A DNA stretch of 64,000 nt from Halieaceae bacterium MED-G27. Its GTDB lineage: Bacteria; Pseudomonadota; Gammaproteobacteria; Pseudomonadales; Halieaceae. The position numbers were made by a program, and so were the translations under genes. Under the pieces are notes generated by a model. It had not been told where the DNA came from. It searched no databases and saw nothing but the letters and a program-made list of their open reading frames with translations. Where the stretch lies: assembly GCA_002456975.1 (NCBI GenBank), contig NTKA01000001.1, positions 59,520 through 123,519 of the forward strand, given 5' to 3'. Each line of letters starts with the position of its first letter. Position 1 is the stretch's first letter. Positions 25,487-35,726 of the stretch are shown here, in pieces.

Positions 25487-26089
25487 ATGTTTGTCGTAGG
25501 CATTACCGGTGGTATCGGAAGCGGTAAAACGGCGGTTACCGATCACCTAGAGACGTTAGGCATTGTAGTTGTGGATGCAGACAAGGCCGCCCGAGTAGTC
25601 GTGGAGCCGGGAACACCTGCACTCGCTGAAATTGCTGCGCATTTCGGTTCAGAGATCCTGCTCGATGATGGAGCGCTTAACCGGGCAGCACTGCGCGAGG
25701 TTGTTTTCAACGACAGCTCCCAGCGCCAAGTACTCGAAGGCATCACCCACCCCCGGATTAGGGAAGAAATAGCGCATCAATTAAGCGCTGCAACATCGCC
25801 TTATGTCGTTCTGTCCTCTCCGCTCCTGTTAGAGTCAGGTCAAAACAGCTTTGCTGATTATGTGGTGGTCGTGGACGTACCCGAAGCGGTACAAATCGAT
25901 CGCACCATGCGTCGCGATGACAACAGCGAATCGCTGGTAAAACAAATCATGGCAGCACAACTCGATCGTCAAACCCGGCTGTCGCGCGCAGACGAGGCCA
26001 TCAGTAACGATAGCACTCTCGAAGCATTGCACGCTGAAGTAGAGGCCCTGCATGAACGGCTGCTCGATCGAGCGCAAGCGGGTAACTAG
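25487..26089 (+). CDS. coaE: dephospho-CoA kinase
   Basis: A 200-residue P-loop kinase performing the last step of coenzyme A synthesis. P-loop GITGGIGSGKT, DADKAARVVVEPGTPAL, ITHPRIREEI and SPLLLESGQNSFADYVVVVD match CoaE. It is 4 bases after pilD, the usual gammaproteobacterial arrangement. Its 3' end overlaps that of the convergent mutT gene by 4 bases. Confidence 0.97.
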   Translation: MFVVGITGGIGSGKTAVTDHLETLGIVVVDADKAARVVVEPGTPALAEIAAHFGSEILLDDGALNRAALREVVFNDSSQRQVLEGITHPRIREEIAHQLSAATSPYVVLSSPLLLESGQNSFADYVVVVDVPEAVQIDRTMRRDDNSESLVKQIMAAQLDRQTRLSRADEAISNDSTLEALHAEVEALHERLLDRAQAGN

Positions 26090-26493
26090 ACGGTAGTTAG
26101 TAGTTTCCTGACCTCGGCCATAATCGGTGCATTCGCATCCGGCACCTCAAACTCATCAAGCGAGTCGATACCGACCCAGGCTAGTGGCTGACCTTCAACG
26201 CCTTTTGCTGTGCCTCGCCATTCAAGCACCCGGTGCACATCAAGCCACACCTGCTTATCACCATAATCATGCTTGACGTCAATCAATGGCGATGTAGCCA
26301 CGATTCGAATATCGAGCTCTTCTTTTAATTCTCGATCCAAAGCCTGCAAAACGGTTTCGTCGGGCTCGACCTTGCCGCCCGGGAACTCCCAGTAGCCGGC
26401 TAGATGTGTCCCTTTCAGCCGGCGACCCAACAGCACGTGCCCACTATCATCAATAATGACACCCACTGCGACATGGATAATCGTTTGAGTCAC
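26086..26493 (-). CDS. mutT: MutT-type Nudix hydrolase (8-oxo-dGTP diphosphatase)
   Basis: A 135-residue Nudix protein with a full Nudix box in GGKVEPDETVLQALDRELKEEL. The MutT-like start IHVAVGVIIDDSGHVLLGRR and the WEFPGGK context favour the sanitising enzyme that hydrolyses 8-oxo-dGTP. The length matches MutT alone, without the fused thiamin-phosphate-synthase-like domain seen in some Pseudomonas. Its start overlaps the argJ stop by 4 bases. Confidence 0.93.
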   Translation of the reverse strand: MTQTIIHVAVGVIIDDSGHVLLGRRLKGTHLAGYWEFPGGKVEPDETVLQALDRELKEELDIRIVATSPLIDVKHDYGDKQVWLDVHRVLEWRGTAKGVEGQPLAWVGIDSLDEFEVPDANAPIMAEVRKLLTTV

Positions 26494-27680
26494 GTCCGAT
26501 ATTCAGCGTTGATCTTGACGTAGTCGTAGGAAAAATCGGTTGTCCACACTACGGCGCCCTCGGTACCACGGTTGAGCACAACCTCAATCAGAAGATCAGA
26601 GGAAGCCATCGCTTGAACACCAGCTTCTTCGGAATAGCTAGAGGCTCGTGCGCCGTTCTCCGCAATCAGGACACCATTAATCGACAATGAGACCGCATCG
26701 ACATCAAGGCCCACCACACCTGCTCGACCAATCGCGGCCAGAATGCGTCCCCAGTTAGGGTCGGAGGCAAACAAAGCAGTCTTTACCAGAGGCGAGTGCG
26801 CAATCGTTCTTGCCACACCATCAGCCTCGGCACTGCTCTCTGCTTCCGATACAGCGATCTCAATAAACTTGGTGGCCCCTTCACCATCGCGGATGATGTC
26901 CTGAGCAAGTTCTAGACATAGCTCGTTCAATGCCTGCTGAAATGCCTTTGCATCAGCGCTCGTAATGTCATTGACAGCAAAAGAAGAGCGCCCAGTGGCA
27001 CTCAAGGTCACCGCATCGTTGGTGCTGGTATCGCCATCGACTGTGATTCGATTAAAACTCTGGTCAACAGCTGTAGTTAAAAAAGTCTGCAGCAGGCCCT
27101 TATCAATCGTTGCGTTTGTGGCGACAAAGCCCAGCATGGTCGCCATATTGGGCTGGATCATTCCAGAGCCTTTGCTCATACCGACAATCACGCAGCTGTG
27201 ACCCTCCGACTCGACTGTCTTGGACCGCAGCTTCGATCGGGTATCAGTCGTCAAAATAGCGCCTGCCGCCCTATCCCACCCACTAGCTGACAAATTTTCA
27301 GCACACTGCGGGATGGCTTTCGCGATAACATCAGCGGGTAGTACCTCACCGATGACACCGGTGGAAAATGGTAAAACCGTGTCCACGTCCACATCAAACT
27401 GGCTGGCTACTGACGCACAGGTATCCTTTGCCGCCGCCAAGCCCGGGGTACCTGTTCCCGCATTGGCGTTGCCGGAGTTAATCAACAGGTAGCGAACCGA
27501 TTGTTGGAGGTGCTGCTCAGCCACGACGACGGGGGCTGCACGAAACGCGTTTTGAGTAAAAACAGCGGCCGTTGTACTGCCCTCACATAGCTCGATCAGC
27601 GTCAGATCATCTTTATTCGGGTACTTGATACCCGCTTGAGCAACACCCAACCTCACGCCATCAACTGTAAGGGTGCTCAT
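26490..27680 (-). CDS. argJ: glutamate N-acetyltransferase / N-acetylglutamate synthase ArgJ
   Basis: A 396-residue precursor that cleaves itself into two chains and recycles the acetyl group in arginine synthesis (ornithine acetyltransferase). The autocleavage threonine lies in MIQPNMATMLGFVATNA. Other family motifs are LLINSGNANAGTGTPG, FSTGVIGEVLP, RITVDGDTSTNDAV and DPNWGRILAAIGRAG. I chose ATG 27680, two bases after the secA stop; the ORF-track start at 27704 would overlap secA. The gene order secA-argJ-mutT is standard in Pseudomonas-like genomes. Confidence 0.96.
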   Translation of the reverse strand: MSTLTVDGVRLGVAQAGIKYPNKDDLTLIELCEGSTTAAVFTQNAFRAAPVVVAEQHLQQSVRYLLINSGNANAGTGTPGLAAAKDTCASVASQFDVDVDTVLPFSTGVIGEVLPADVIAKAIPQCAENLSASGWDRAAGAILTTDTRSKLRSKTVESEGHSCVIVGMSKGSGMIQPNMATMLGFVATNATIDKGLLQTFLTTAVDQSFNRITVDGDTSTNDAVTLSATGRSSFAVNDITSADAKAFQQALNELCLELAQDIIRDGEGATKFIEIAVSEAESSAEADGVARTIAHSPLVKTALFASDPNWGRILAAIGRAGVVGLDVDAVSLSINGVLIAENGARASSYSEEAGVQAMASSDLLIEVVLNRGTEGAVVWTTDFSYDYVKINAEYRT

Positions 27681-27682
27681 AG

Positions 27683-30382
27683 CTAGCTGAGCGCTCCGTG
27701 GCATTGCTTATATTTCTTACCGCTGCCACAGGGGCAGGGATCATTTCGTCCGACCTTGGCACCACTGCGCACAACAGGTTGCTGTGGCTCTGAGGCTTTC
27801 TCTTCGGCGTCTGTACTTTCAGTGGGTACCGCTGATACATGCGCGTGCTGAAAGGCCAACTCTTGCTTGGCGGCTTGCTCGCGGCGCTGACGCTCAATCT
27901 CTTCCGCCTCATCCTGACGTTTGATTTGTAGCTGACTCAGAATTCTGATCACGTCGTGCTTCAATCGCTCGAGTAAGCCCTGAAAGAGCTCAAAAGCCTC
28001 TCGCTTGTACTCCTGCTTTGGATTCTTGTTGGCATAGGCGCGTAGATGAATTCCCTGTCGCAACTGATCCATAGTCTGCAAGTGCTCTTTCCAAAGGCCA
28101 TCAAGCACCTGAAGCATCACCTGCTTTTCAATTTCCCGCATGGCATCGCCCACGCCTTCGCCTTTCTCGTCGTAGGCGGACTGCGCGCTATCGACTATCC
28201 GATTGCGCAACGATTCCTCATGTAGCGAATCATCTTCCTCCAGCCATTGCGTTACAGGCATGGTAAGTCCGAACTCGCTTTGTAAATGGGCCTCGAGTCC
28301 TTCGATATCCCACTGCTCTTCCACACTCATCGGTGGGATATAACCGTCGACAGCACCGTGCAAGACGTCAGCGCGAATCGCTGTGACCATCTCGCCAATG
28401 TCCTCACCGGACAACAATTGATCTCGCTGGCTGTAGACAATCTGACGCTGGTCATTGGCGACATCGTCGTACTCGAGTAACTGCTTACGAATATCGAAAT
28501 TACGGCCTTCGACCTTTCGCTGTGCACGCTCGATCGATTTCGTGACCATGCCACTCTCGATGGCTTCACCTCGCTCCATACCGACGCGCTGCATGACACC
28601 TGCCATGTTGCCCATGAAAATGCGCATTAGGTTGTCTTCGATGGAGATGTAAAAGCGCGAGGCACCCGGGTCACCCTGTCGTCCTGCACGACCGCGCAAC
28701 TGATTATCGATCCGCCGGGATTCGTGACGCTCGGTACCTAAAATATGGAGGCCACCTGCATCGAGCACTGTTTGATGCCGCTCCTGCCAGGCCGCTCTCA
28801 CTGCATCATGCTGACTTTCATCTTCAACCGTTTTGAGTTCGGCCTCGAGATTGCCACCCAGCACAATATCCGTGCCGCGACCCGCCATATTGGTAGCAAT
28901 GGTCACCACGCCAGGCCTACCTGCCTGCGCGATGATCTCGGCTTCTTGCTCGTGGTATTTCGCATTCAACACCTTGTGCTCAATGCCCACTTTTTTGAAG
29001 TATTCCGATAGCTCTTCCGATGTTTCTACCGATGCTGTACCTACCAGAACAGGCGCCTGCTTCTCAATAAATTGCTTGGTTTCTTCCACGATCGCTTCGA
29101 GCTTCTCCTCCTGCGTCATATAAACCAAATCGTTCATATCTTTACGCTGCATCGGGATATTGGTGGGGATCACCACACACTCCAGCCCGTAAATCTGACG
29201 AAACTCGAAAGCCTCTGTATCGGCGGTACCTGTCATGCCACTCAACTTGTCGTAAAGACGAAAGTAGTTCTGGAAAGTGGTGGACGCCAACGTCTGACTC
29301 TCGTGCTGGATATTGACCCCTTCCTTGGCTTCGATCGCCTGGTGCAAGCCCTCAGATAAACGTCGTCCGGGCATGGTTCGACCGGTGTGCTCATCGATCA
29401 AAACCACCTGCCCCTGCTGGACGATATATTCCACGTTTTTATGGAACAGAGAGTGCGCTCGAAGCGCCGAATTCACGTGGTGTAAAAGTCCAAGATTAGT
29501 CGATGCATACAGCGAATCGTCTGCATTCAGCAAGTCCTCATCGATCAACAACCCCTCGATCAGCTCGTGCCCCTCTTCGGTTAACTCAATGGAGCGCTGT
29601 TTCTCATCGATTGAAAAATGACCCTCGGCCTCTTCGGTTTGCGCACTCAGCTTGGGAATGAGTTTGTTGATCTTTTTATACAGCTCGGAGCTGTCTTCGG
29701 CAGCGCCCGAGATGATTAGTGGTGTTCGCGCCTCATCGATGAGAATCGAATCCACCTCATCGACAATGGCGAAGGCGAGCTTGCCTTGTAATTTGTCAGC
29801 TGCGCTGAAGGCCATGTTGTCTCGGAGGTAATCGAAACCAAACTCATTGTTGGTCCCATAGACGATATCGCCGCTGTAGGCCTCGCGTTTTTCTTCCTGG
29901 CTTTGGCCCGCTTTCACAACACCCACTTTCAGCCCCAAGAATTCATATATCGGCCCCATCCAGGCTGCATCGCGGCTTGCGAGGTAATCGTTTACGGTCA
30001 CCAGGTGAACCATGTTGCCCGCTAGGGTATTTAGGTAGGCAGGTAACGTTGCAACCAGGGTTTTACCCTCACCGGTTCGCATCTCTGCGACGTTACCCTC
30101 GTGCAGAACAACACCACCGATCATTTGCACATCGAAGTGACGCATACCCATGGTTCGCACGCTTGCCTCACGAACCACGGCAAAGGCCTCAGGCAGTATG
30201 GCGTCTAGTGTTTCGCCATCAGATACCCGCTGTCTGAATTCATCGGTTTTGGCAGCCAGGGAAGCATCATCTAAGGACTGCAAACCCTCCTCGAGTGCTT
30301 TTATTTTCTTAACGGTTTTGTTGATTCGTCTGAGCACACGATCGTTTCGCGAGCCAAATATCACCTTCAGCGGATTAGCCAT
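27683..30382 (-). CDS. secA: preprotein translocase ATPase SecA
   Basis: An 899-residue motor that drives preproteins through SecYEG. Hallmarks are [20 protein letters not shown] (Walker A), [19 protein letters not shown] (Walker B), [17 protein letters not shown] and [20 protein letters not shown]. The C-terminal zinc-binding SEC-C motif [14 protein letters not shown] serves SecB and phospholipid contact. Full length, no anomalies. An 88-base gap separates it from the M23 peptidase gene upstream; no secM-like gene is apparent there. Confidence 0.98.
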   Translation of the reverse strand: MANPLKVIFGSRNDRVLRRINKTVKKIKALEEGLQSLDDASLAAKTDEFRQRVSDGETLDAILPEAFAVVREASVRTMGMRHFDVQMIGGVVLHEGNVAEMRTGEGKTLVATLPAYLNTLAGNMVHLVTVNDYLASRDAAWMGPIYEFLGLKVGVVKAGQSQEEKREAYSGDIVYGTNNEFGFDYLRDNMAFSAADKLQGKLAFAIVDEVDSILIDEARTPLIISGAAEDSSELYKKINKLIPKLSAQTEEAEGHFSIDEKQRSIELTEEGHELIEGLLIDEDLLNADDSLYASTNLGLLHHVNSALRAHSLFHKNVEYIVQQGQVVLIDEHTGRTMPGRRLSEGLHQAIEAKEGVNIQHESQTLASTTFQNYFRLYDKLSGMTGTADTEAFEFRQIYGLECVVIPTNIPMQRKDMNDLVYMTQEEKLEAIVEETKQFIEKQAPVLVGTASVETSEELSEYFKKVGIEHKVLNAKYHEQEAEIIAQAGRPGVVTIATNMAGRGTDIVLGGNLEAELKTVEDESQHDAVRAAWQERHQTVLDAGGLHILGTERHESRRIDNQLRGRAGRQGDPGASRFYISIEDNLMRIFMGNMAGVMQRVGMERGEAIESGMVTKSIERAQRKVEGRNFDIRKQLLEYDDVANDQRQIVYSQRDQLLSGEDIGEMVTAIRADVLHGAVDGYIPPMSVEEQWDIEGLEAHLQSEFGLTMPVTQWLEEDDSLHEESLRNRIVDSAQSAYDEKGEGVGDAMREIEKQVMLQVLDGLWKEHLQTMDQLRQGIHLRAYANKNPKQEYKREAFELFQGLLERLKHDVIRILSQLQIKRQDEAEEIERQRREQAAKQELAFQHAHVSAVPTESTDAEEKASEPQQPVVRSGAKVGRNDPCPCGSGKKYKQCHGALS

Positions 30383-30470
30383 GATTTTTCCAAAAATAGT
30401 CTGATTGTTACTGCTTTATTGTGATCAATAAGGGGTTGGCGAGCCACGTCGCCAGAGGACAGAAGCAGTC

Positions 30471-31400
30471 TTAATTAGGCGTTCGCCTGAGATAGCTGGC
30501 AGGATCGACCGGACGGCCGTTTTTGAATACTTCAAAATGCACGTGAGGGCCAGTAGAGCGACCACTATTACCCATCAGCGCAATCACCTCGCCCCGACGG
30601 ACCATATCCCCAACCTTGACAGTATTTTCTTGGTTGTGGGCGTAGCGTGTGATGACGCCTTCACCGTGTGCTACTTCAACCATTTTGCCGTAGCCATAGC
30701 GCTCGCCGCTCCAACTCACGACACCACTAGCTACCGCGACAATGTCTGAGCCTTCTCGACCCGCGAAATCGACACCGTTGTGCCAAGCACGCTTGCCGGT
30801 AAAGGGGTCGAGTCGACTACCGTAATTCGATGACAACCAGCCAGACAAAACAGGACGCCCGGCGGGCGTTGCGTCGTTGCGAACCTGCTCACCTTGAATC
30901 AGATCCGACAAGATATCTAACTGAACTTCGCGGTCATCTAGCGCTCTGCTCAGGGCCAGTGCTTCGCTCTCGAATAGCGGCACCATATCGCTATCAGGGA
31001 CTGTTGGCACAGATATTGGGCCACCCAATGCAGGCGCCATGGTGAAATCAAATTCACCCGATTCAAGACCCGCGATATCGGTCAAATACATACCCATGGC
31101 ATCAAGCCGCGTCATGCGCCCTTGCAACTCGGCAAGGAGTAACGACATCGACTCTAGGCGCTTCTGCGCTGCACCCGCCATATCCGCAAGCGCTTCCGCT
31201 CGCTCTTTCGCGTCTTCCGTCGCCTGTGTTTCTTCTGCCGTTTCGGCCTTCGCGACTCCTTTGCGGATACCTAGCTCATAGCTCAACCCGGCGAACCCGA
31301 CAGGGATGCCGATCAAGACTGCGGATAACACGACCTTCGACCATCGACCAATTTCGATAGTTTTGGAGGGACCCGAGCTGTTGAGCACTATAAATTTCAA
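30471..31400 (-). CDS. M23 (LytM-type) peptidoglycan endopeptidase, membrane-anchored
   Basis: A 309-residue envelope protein. One N-terminal membrane helix (about 24-44), a coiled-coil stretch rich in Glu/Ala (about 50-110), and a C-terminal M23 domain. The zinc ligands are visible as WHNGVDFAG and GPHVHFEVFKNG, so the enzyme is probably active, unlike EnvC/NlpD-type degenerate LytM proteins. It lies between lpxC and secA, a position where Pseudomonas also has an M23 gene. The exact physiological role is unknown. Confidence 0.88.
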   Translation of the reverse strand: MKFIVLNSSGPSKTIEIGRWSKVVLSAVLIGIPVGFAGLSYELGIRKGVAKAETAEETQATEDAKERAEALADMAGAAQKRLESMSLLLAELQGRMTRLDAMGMYLTDIAGLESGEFDFTMAPALGGPISVPTVPDSDMVPLFESEALALSRALDDREVQLDILSDLIQGEQVRNDATPAGRPVLSGWLSSNYGSRLDPFTGKRAWHNGVDFAGREGSDIVAVASGVVSWSGERYGYGKMVEVAHGEGVITRYAHNQENTVKVGDMVRRGEVIALMGNSGRSTGPHVHFEVFKNGRPVDPASYLRRTPN

Positions 31401-31491
31401 GCGAGCGGCGCCAATTAAGTCAACGGTGCCACTATGCCAGACTTGGCTCTTTAGAAAAAGTTTTCAAGCGCTCAGTGGGGTTAGGAACGCT

Positions 31492-32412
31492 TTAAGCAGG
31501 AGCGTAGGTTAGAAAGGGCTGCGTATAGGAAATTGGCGCGTCGGCCACATCGTCAAAAGTCACCATCTCCCACGCATCTTTATCAGCAATTAACGCGCGT
31601 AATGCTTGGTTATTGAGCGCATGACCCGATTTGTAAGCTTGATACTCGCCGATCAGGCTATAGCCCAAGAGATAAAGATCACCAATGGCGTCGAGGACTT
31701 TGTGCTTTACGAATTCGTCATCGTAGCGAAGTCCATCGCTATTCAATACACGGTGGTCATCGATCACCACCGCGTTTTCCATGCTGCCACCACGGGCGAG
31801 CCCCTTGGATCGCAGATAGTCGATCTCCTCGACAAAACCAAAGGTTCTGGCGCGGCTTACTTCACGAACAAACGAGGTGGTCGAGAAATCAATTTCAGTG
31901 CGCGCAGCGCGGTGTTTAAAAACCGGGTGGTCAAAATCGATCCCAAAGGAAATCTTGAAACCCTCTAATGGTAAAAAGGTCGCCTCTTTATCGCCATCTT
32001 TCACCTCAACCCGCTTCTTGACTCGGATAAATTTTTTGGCTGCCGGCTGCTCGGTGATGCCTGCTGACTGTAAGAGAAAGACAAAAGGCGCGGCACTGCC
32101 ATCCATTATCGGAATCTCTGGCGCAGTGACGTCGACAAAAGCATTATCGACGCCAAGGCCGGCGATCGCTGACAAGAGATGCTCTACGGTGGAGACCCTG
32201 GTCTCACCTTGAATAAGACAGGTCGACATCGTCGTCTCACCGACGAGATCCGCTCGAGCGGGGATCTCGACGACAGGATTCAGGTCGGTGCGACGGAAAA
32301 CGATACCCGTATCCACTGGCGCGGGAGACAAAGTCAATAAAACCTTCTCGCCAGTGTGGAGACCGATACCGGTCGCCTTGATCGAGTTTCGCAATGTACG
32401 CTGTCGTATCAT
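31492..32412 (-). CDS. lpxC: UDP-3-O-acyl-N-acetylglucosamine deacetylase LpxC
   Basis: A 306-residue zinc deacetylase, the first committed step of lipid A synthesis. Seen are [36 protein letters not shown] with the zinc histidine, [41 protein letters not shown], and [15 protein letters not shown] with the second histidine and aspartate. It is the last member of the dcw string, 70 bases after ftsZ. Confidence 0.98.
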   Translation of the reverse strand: MIRQRTLRNSIKATGIGLHTGEKVLLTLSPAPVDTGIVFRRTDLNPVVEIPARADLVGETTMSTCLIQGETRVSTVEHLLSAIAGLGVDNAFVDVTAPEIPIMDGSAAPFVFLLQSAGITEQPAAKKFIRVKKRVEVKDGDKEATFLPLEGFKISFGIDFDHPVFKHRAARTEIDFSTTSFVREVSRARTFGFVEEIDYLRSKGLARGGSMENAVVIDDHRVLNSDGLRYDDEFVKHKVLDAIGDLYLLGYSLIGEYQAYKSGHALNNQALRALIADKDAWEMVTFDDVADAPISYTQPFLTYAPA

Positions 32413-32482
32413 CTATTCAACGCTCGGGCACCCACCACTCACAGCGAGCCAAGCACAACTCCTTTTGTTCTGACCAACAAGA

Positions 32483-33643
32483 TCAGTCCGCCTGCTTACG
32501 AAGAAAGGCAGGTATATCGAAATACCCTTCCTCTTCATTGGACTCAGCTGACATGGCATCACTGCCAACCGCAATTCGCTGGCGCGTTTGTGGGGGCAAA
32601 TCATACCCTTCGTAAGCCGCCGACGTCGATTGTGAAGCCCGCAGTGGTGCGACAGGTTCGACTTTTTTCAAGACAGTCCGATGCTGTTCCACACCCAAAC
32701 CGGTCGCCACAACCGTCACCTTCAACTCGTCAGTCATTTCCGGATCGATAACCGTACCCACCACCACGGTCGCATCATCACAGGCTATTTCCTCAATCGT
32801 TTCACCGACCTCGGAGAACTCACCGAGAGAGAGATCTAAACCCGCGGTGATATTCACAAGAAGGCCTTTGGCACCGCTGAGGTCAATATCATCGAGCAAT
32901 GGACTGTTAATCGCGCGCTCCGCAGCCTCTCGTGCTCGACCTTCACCGCTTGCCGAACCCGTTCCCATCATCGCCGATCCCATCTCGGACATGACCGTTT
33001 TCACGTCCGCAAAGTCGACGTTGATCATGCCGGGACGGATGATAAGGTCCGCAATCCCCTGCACCGCGCCGAAAAGGACATTGTTGGCTTCCTTGAAAGC
33101 GTGCAGAAGACTAGTACTCTTACCCATGACCTCCAACAATTTCTCGTTGGGTACGGTAATTAAGGAATCAACATGCTGCTCCAGCTCCTTGAGACCCTGC
33201 TCGGCAATAGCCAGCCGCTTCTTGCCTTCGAAGCTGAACGGCCGTGTCACCACTGCGACTGTCAAAATACCCATGTCGCGGGCGATTTCGGCAACGATGG
33301 GTGCTGCACCAGTACCGGTACCACCGCCCATACCAGCCGTCACAAACACCATATCGGCACCAAACAGCGCCTCGGCAATTCGATCACGATCTTCCAGAGC
33401 GGCCGCGCGACCCACCTCAGGGTTTGAACCAGCGCCAAGCCCCTTAGTAATGTCATTCCCAAGCTGAAGAATGGTTTTCGAATCGATATCTGCCAACGCC
33501 TGAGCGTCAGTGTTAGCACAGATGAAATCCACACCGTCCACGTCATGCTCAATCATGTGACGAACCGCGTTTCCGCCTCCGCCACCGACGCCGATCACCT
33601 TGATTACCGCGTTCTGCGGTGCGTTATCTACGAGTTCAAACAT
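32483..33643 (-). CDS. ftsZ: cell division GTPase FtsZ
   Basis: A 386-residue tubulin homologue forming the Z-ring. The tubulin signature GMGGGTGTGAAP, the VIGVGGGGGNAVRHMIE nucleotide segment, and GLLVNITAGLDLSLGEFSEV are intact. A variable linker ends in the conserved C-terminal peptide YFDIPAFLRKQAD, which binds FtsA and ZipA. ATG 33643 is preferred, with GGGGAGAAAG just upstream. A 206-residue antisense ORF inside is a frame shadow. Confidence 0.98.
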   Translation of the reverse strand: MFELVDNAPQNAVIKVIGVGGGGGNAVRHMIEHDVDGVDFICANTDAQALADIDSKTILQLGNDITKGLGAGSNPEVGRAAALEDRDRIAEALFGADMVFVTAGMGGGTGTGAAPIVAEIARDMGILTVAVVTRPFSFEGKKRLAIAEQGLKELEQHVDSLITVPNEKLLEVMGKSTSLLHAFKEANNVLFGAVQGIADLIIRPGMINVDFADVKTVMSEMGSAMMGTGSASGEGRAREAAERAINSPLLDDIDLSGAKGLLVNITAGLDLSLGEFSEVGETIEEIACDDATVVVGTVIDPEMTDELKVTVVATGLGVEQHRTVLKKVEPVAPLRASQSTSAAYEGYDLPPQTRQRIAVGSDAMSAESNEEEGYFDIPAFLRKQAD

Positions 33644-33694
33644 AGTCTTTCTCCCCGTTATGTTTACCGGCAAGCCGGTTACTCCCCTGTAAAA

Positions 33695-34933
33695 TCAAAA
33701 GTTGCGACCCAACCAGTCGCGTAAACCACCGAGCACATTGCCCGCCTTCGATTGACGGTCCACAGCGAGCTGTGCCCCCTCCTGAAGTTCTTTTGCACCC
33801 GATACCAATAGCCCAACAGCTGTTGCATAAATCGGGTTGCGAATAATGTCGTTCATGCCGCGAGCGTATTGCGGCGCGCCGATCCGAACCGGCATATGGA
33901 AAATCTCTTCAGCAAGCTCTACGACGCCTTCCATCTTCGACGTACCGCCTGTCAAGATGACCCCCGCTGGCACCAGCTCCTCAAAACCAGACTTTCGGAT
34001 TTCTCCTTGGATCAACGTGAATAGTTCGTCGTAGCGCGGCTCAACCACTTCGGCCAAGGACTGCCGCGATAGGTCGCGAGGCGGTCGATCACCCACGCTA
34101 GGCACCTTGATGGTCTCCTCAGGTCCGGTTAATTGCGCTAACGCGCAGGCGTAGCGGATCTTGATCTCCTCGGCATGCTGGGTCGGTGTTCGCAACGCCA
34201 TCGCGATATCGTTCGTTACCTGATCACCAGCGACGGGAATGACTCCGGTGTGACGGATTGAACCCTCGGTGAAGATGGCAATATCTGATGTGCCACCACC
34301 GATATCGACCATACACACACCGAGATCACGCTCATCTTCAGTGATCACGGCATAACTCGAGGCGAGTTGCTCAAGAATGATGCCGTCGACTGCCAAGCCG
34401 CAGCGTTCAACGCATTTTTCGATATTTTGCGCGGCCGTCTCAGCGCATGTGACCAAGTGAACCTTGGCTTCGAGGCGCACACCCGACATGCCAAGAGGCT
34501 CTCGGATGCCCCCTTGGCTATCAATCACATACTCCTGCGGCAATACGTGAAGTATCTTCTGATCTGCTGGGATCGCCACCGCCTGTGCGGCGTCGATGAC
34601 ACGCTCAACATCGGCACGCTGTACCTCGCGATCTTTGATCGCCACGATGCCGTGGGAGTTCATCGATCGGATGTGGCTGCCGGCGATACCAACGTAAACC
34701 GAGTGGATCTGGCAGCCCGCCATGAGTTCTGCTTCCTCGATAGCGCGTTGAATTGCATTGACAGTTGACTCGATATTAACAACGACGCCCTTCTTCAAGC
34801 CTCGCGATGGATGAGAGCCAATCCCAACGACCTCGATGCTACCGTTGCTGTCAATTTCACCAACAACGGCGACGACTTTTGACGTCCCAATATCGAGTCC
34901 GACGATCATCTGCCTTTCTTCAGTTGCTGCCAT
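33695..34933 (-). CDS. ftsA: cell division protein FtsA
   Basis: A 412-residue actin-like ATPase that tethers FtsZ to the membrane. Motifs are MIVGLDIGTSKVVAVVGEI (phosphate 1), CMVDIGGGTSDIAIFTEGSI (phosphate 2) and PAGVILTGGTSKMEGVVELA (adenosine). The C-terminus ends with an amphipathic helix (LGGLRDWLGRNF). The start is ATG 34933, overlapping ftsQ by 14 bases; the ORF-track extension to 35056 is rejected because the homologous N-terminus begins here. Confidence 0.97.
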   Translation of the reverse strand: MAATEERQMIVGLDIGTSKVVAVVGEIDSNGSIEVVGIGSHPSRGLKKGVVVNIESTVNAIQRAIEEAELMAGCQIHSVYVGIAGSHIRSMNSHGIVAIKDREVQRADVERVIDAAQAVAIPADQKILHVLPQEYVIDSQGGIREPLGMSGVRLEAKVHLVTCAETAAQNIEKCVERCGLAVDGIILEQLASSYAVITEDERDLGVCMVDIGGGTSDIAIFTEGSIRHTGVIPVAGDQVTNDIAMALRTPTQHAEEIKIRYACALAQLTGPEETIKVPSVGDRPPRDLSRQSLAEVVEPRYDELFTLIQGEIRKSGFEELVPAGVILTGGTSKMEGVVELAEEIFHMPVRIGAPQYARGMNDIIRNPIYATAVGLLVSGAKELQEGAQLAVDRQSKAGNVLGGLRDWLGRNF

Positions 34934-35726
34934 AACTGCCCCCTTGTGAGCGCACGGCTGACGCTCGAGCCCATTTCTCAGAAGCAGGCAGGACCGCAGC
35001 CCCCTGCTCGTAGCGCAAATCGATTTTGGCGATCTGCTCGTTACGCAAATCGCCACGAATTAAACGAATGAATCGAGACACGCGAACAGCGAAATCGCGA
35101 TCACCGAACTGCACCTCCATCCCGTTGGATAAAAAAGCGGATAACTGCCCTAGCTGGTCTTGTTGAAGCCCTGCTACCGACATCTCTTCGCTCATCAGAA
35201 CGGTCTGGAGGAGTTGATAGCGCTCAACCAAAGCGCCCGGCGATCGCCTGTCACTCCAGAGCTGGGGCATTTGCTGATACTCGGGGAGCACGTCGCCGTA
35301 GAAAATATCGCCACGAGCGTTGAGGTAGCCGACCTCCCCCCAGCGAGCAATAGGCTGCTCTTCAGAGACGATGACCAGCACAGTACCGGGCCAGCGTCGG
35401 CGCACATCGGCACGCTCGATCCAGGCGAGGCGCTCGAGATCATCACTAATTCGCTGAATATCGGTCCGTAGAAATCCTCGCTCGACACGCGGCTCGATAA
35501 TGACCGAGATGTCATCGCGCTTAACATGTTTCAAGTCACCACGGATGACAATCTCTTCAACCGGCAGCGACATCAGATAAGTCACAAAAACACCGGTCAC
35601 ACCTGCCATCACGATGACGCCAGCAATCGCCATCGCGCGCTGCAGCGCCCGTAGCCAAGATCGACCCTGTGATGATGGCGCTTTGCTACGCACAACTGTT
35701 TTCTCTTTGCGTGGTTTAGCAGCCAT
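34920..35726 (-). CDS. ftsQ: cell division protein FtsQ
   Basis: About 268 residues. A basic cytoplasmic N-terminus, one membrane helix (AMAIAGVIVMAGVTGVFVTYL), a POTRA domain (VEEIVIRGDLKHVKRDDI) and the FtsQ beta domain (WIERADVRRRWPGTVLVIVSEEQPIARWG). FtsQ links FtsA/ZipA to FtsB-FtsL in the divisome. ATG 35726 with GAGG upstream is preferred; a GTG at 35738 is the ORF-track start. Confidence 0.95.
   Translation of the reverse strand: MAAKPRKEKTVVRSKAPSSQGRSWLRALQRAMAIAGVIVMAGVTGVFVTYLMSLPVEEIVIRGDLKHVKRDDISVIIEPRVERGFLRTDIQRISDDLERLAWIERADVRRRWPGTVLVIVSEEQPIARWGEVGYLNARGDIFYGDVLPEYQQMPQLWSDRRSPGALVERYQLLQTVLMSEEMSVAGLQQDQLGQLSAFLSNGMEVQFGDRDFAVRVSRFIRLIRGDLRNEQIAKIDLRYEQGAAVLPASEKWARASAVRSQGGSYGSN

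Noticed and set aside
30416-30431. TTATTG/CAATAA inverted repeat before secA
   Set aside because: Short, AT-only and without context; not distinguishable from chance, and no SecM-like leader peptide found.
32847-33467. 206-residue plus-strand ORF
   Set aside because: Lies wholly antisense to ftsZ; low-complexity translation typical of a shadow frame; no homology pattern.
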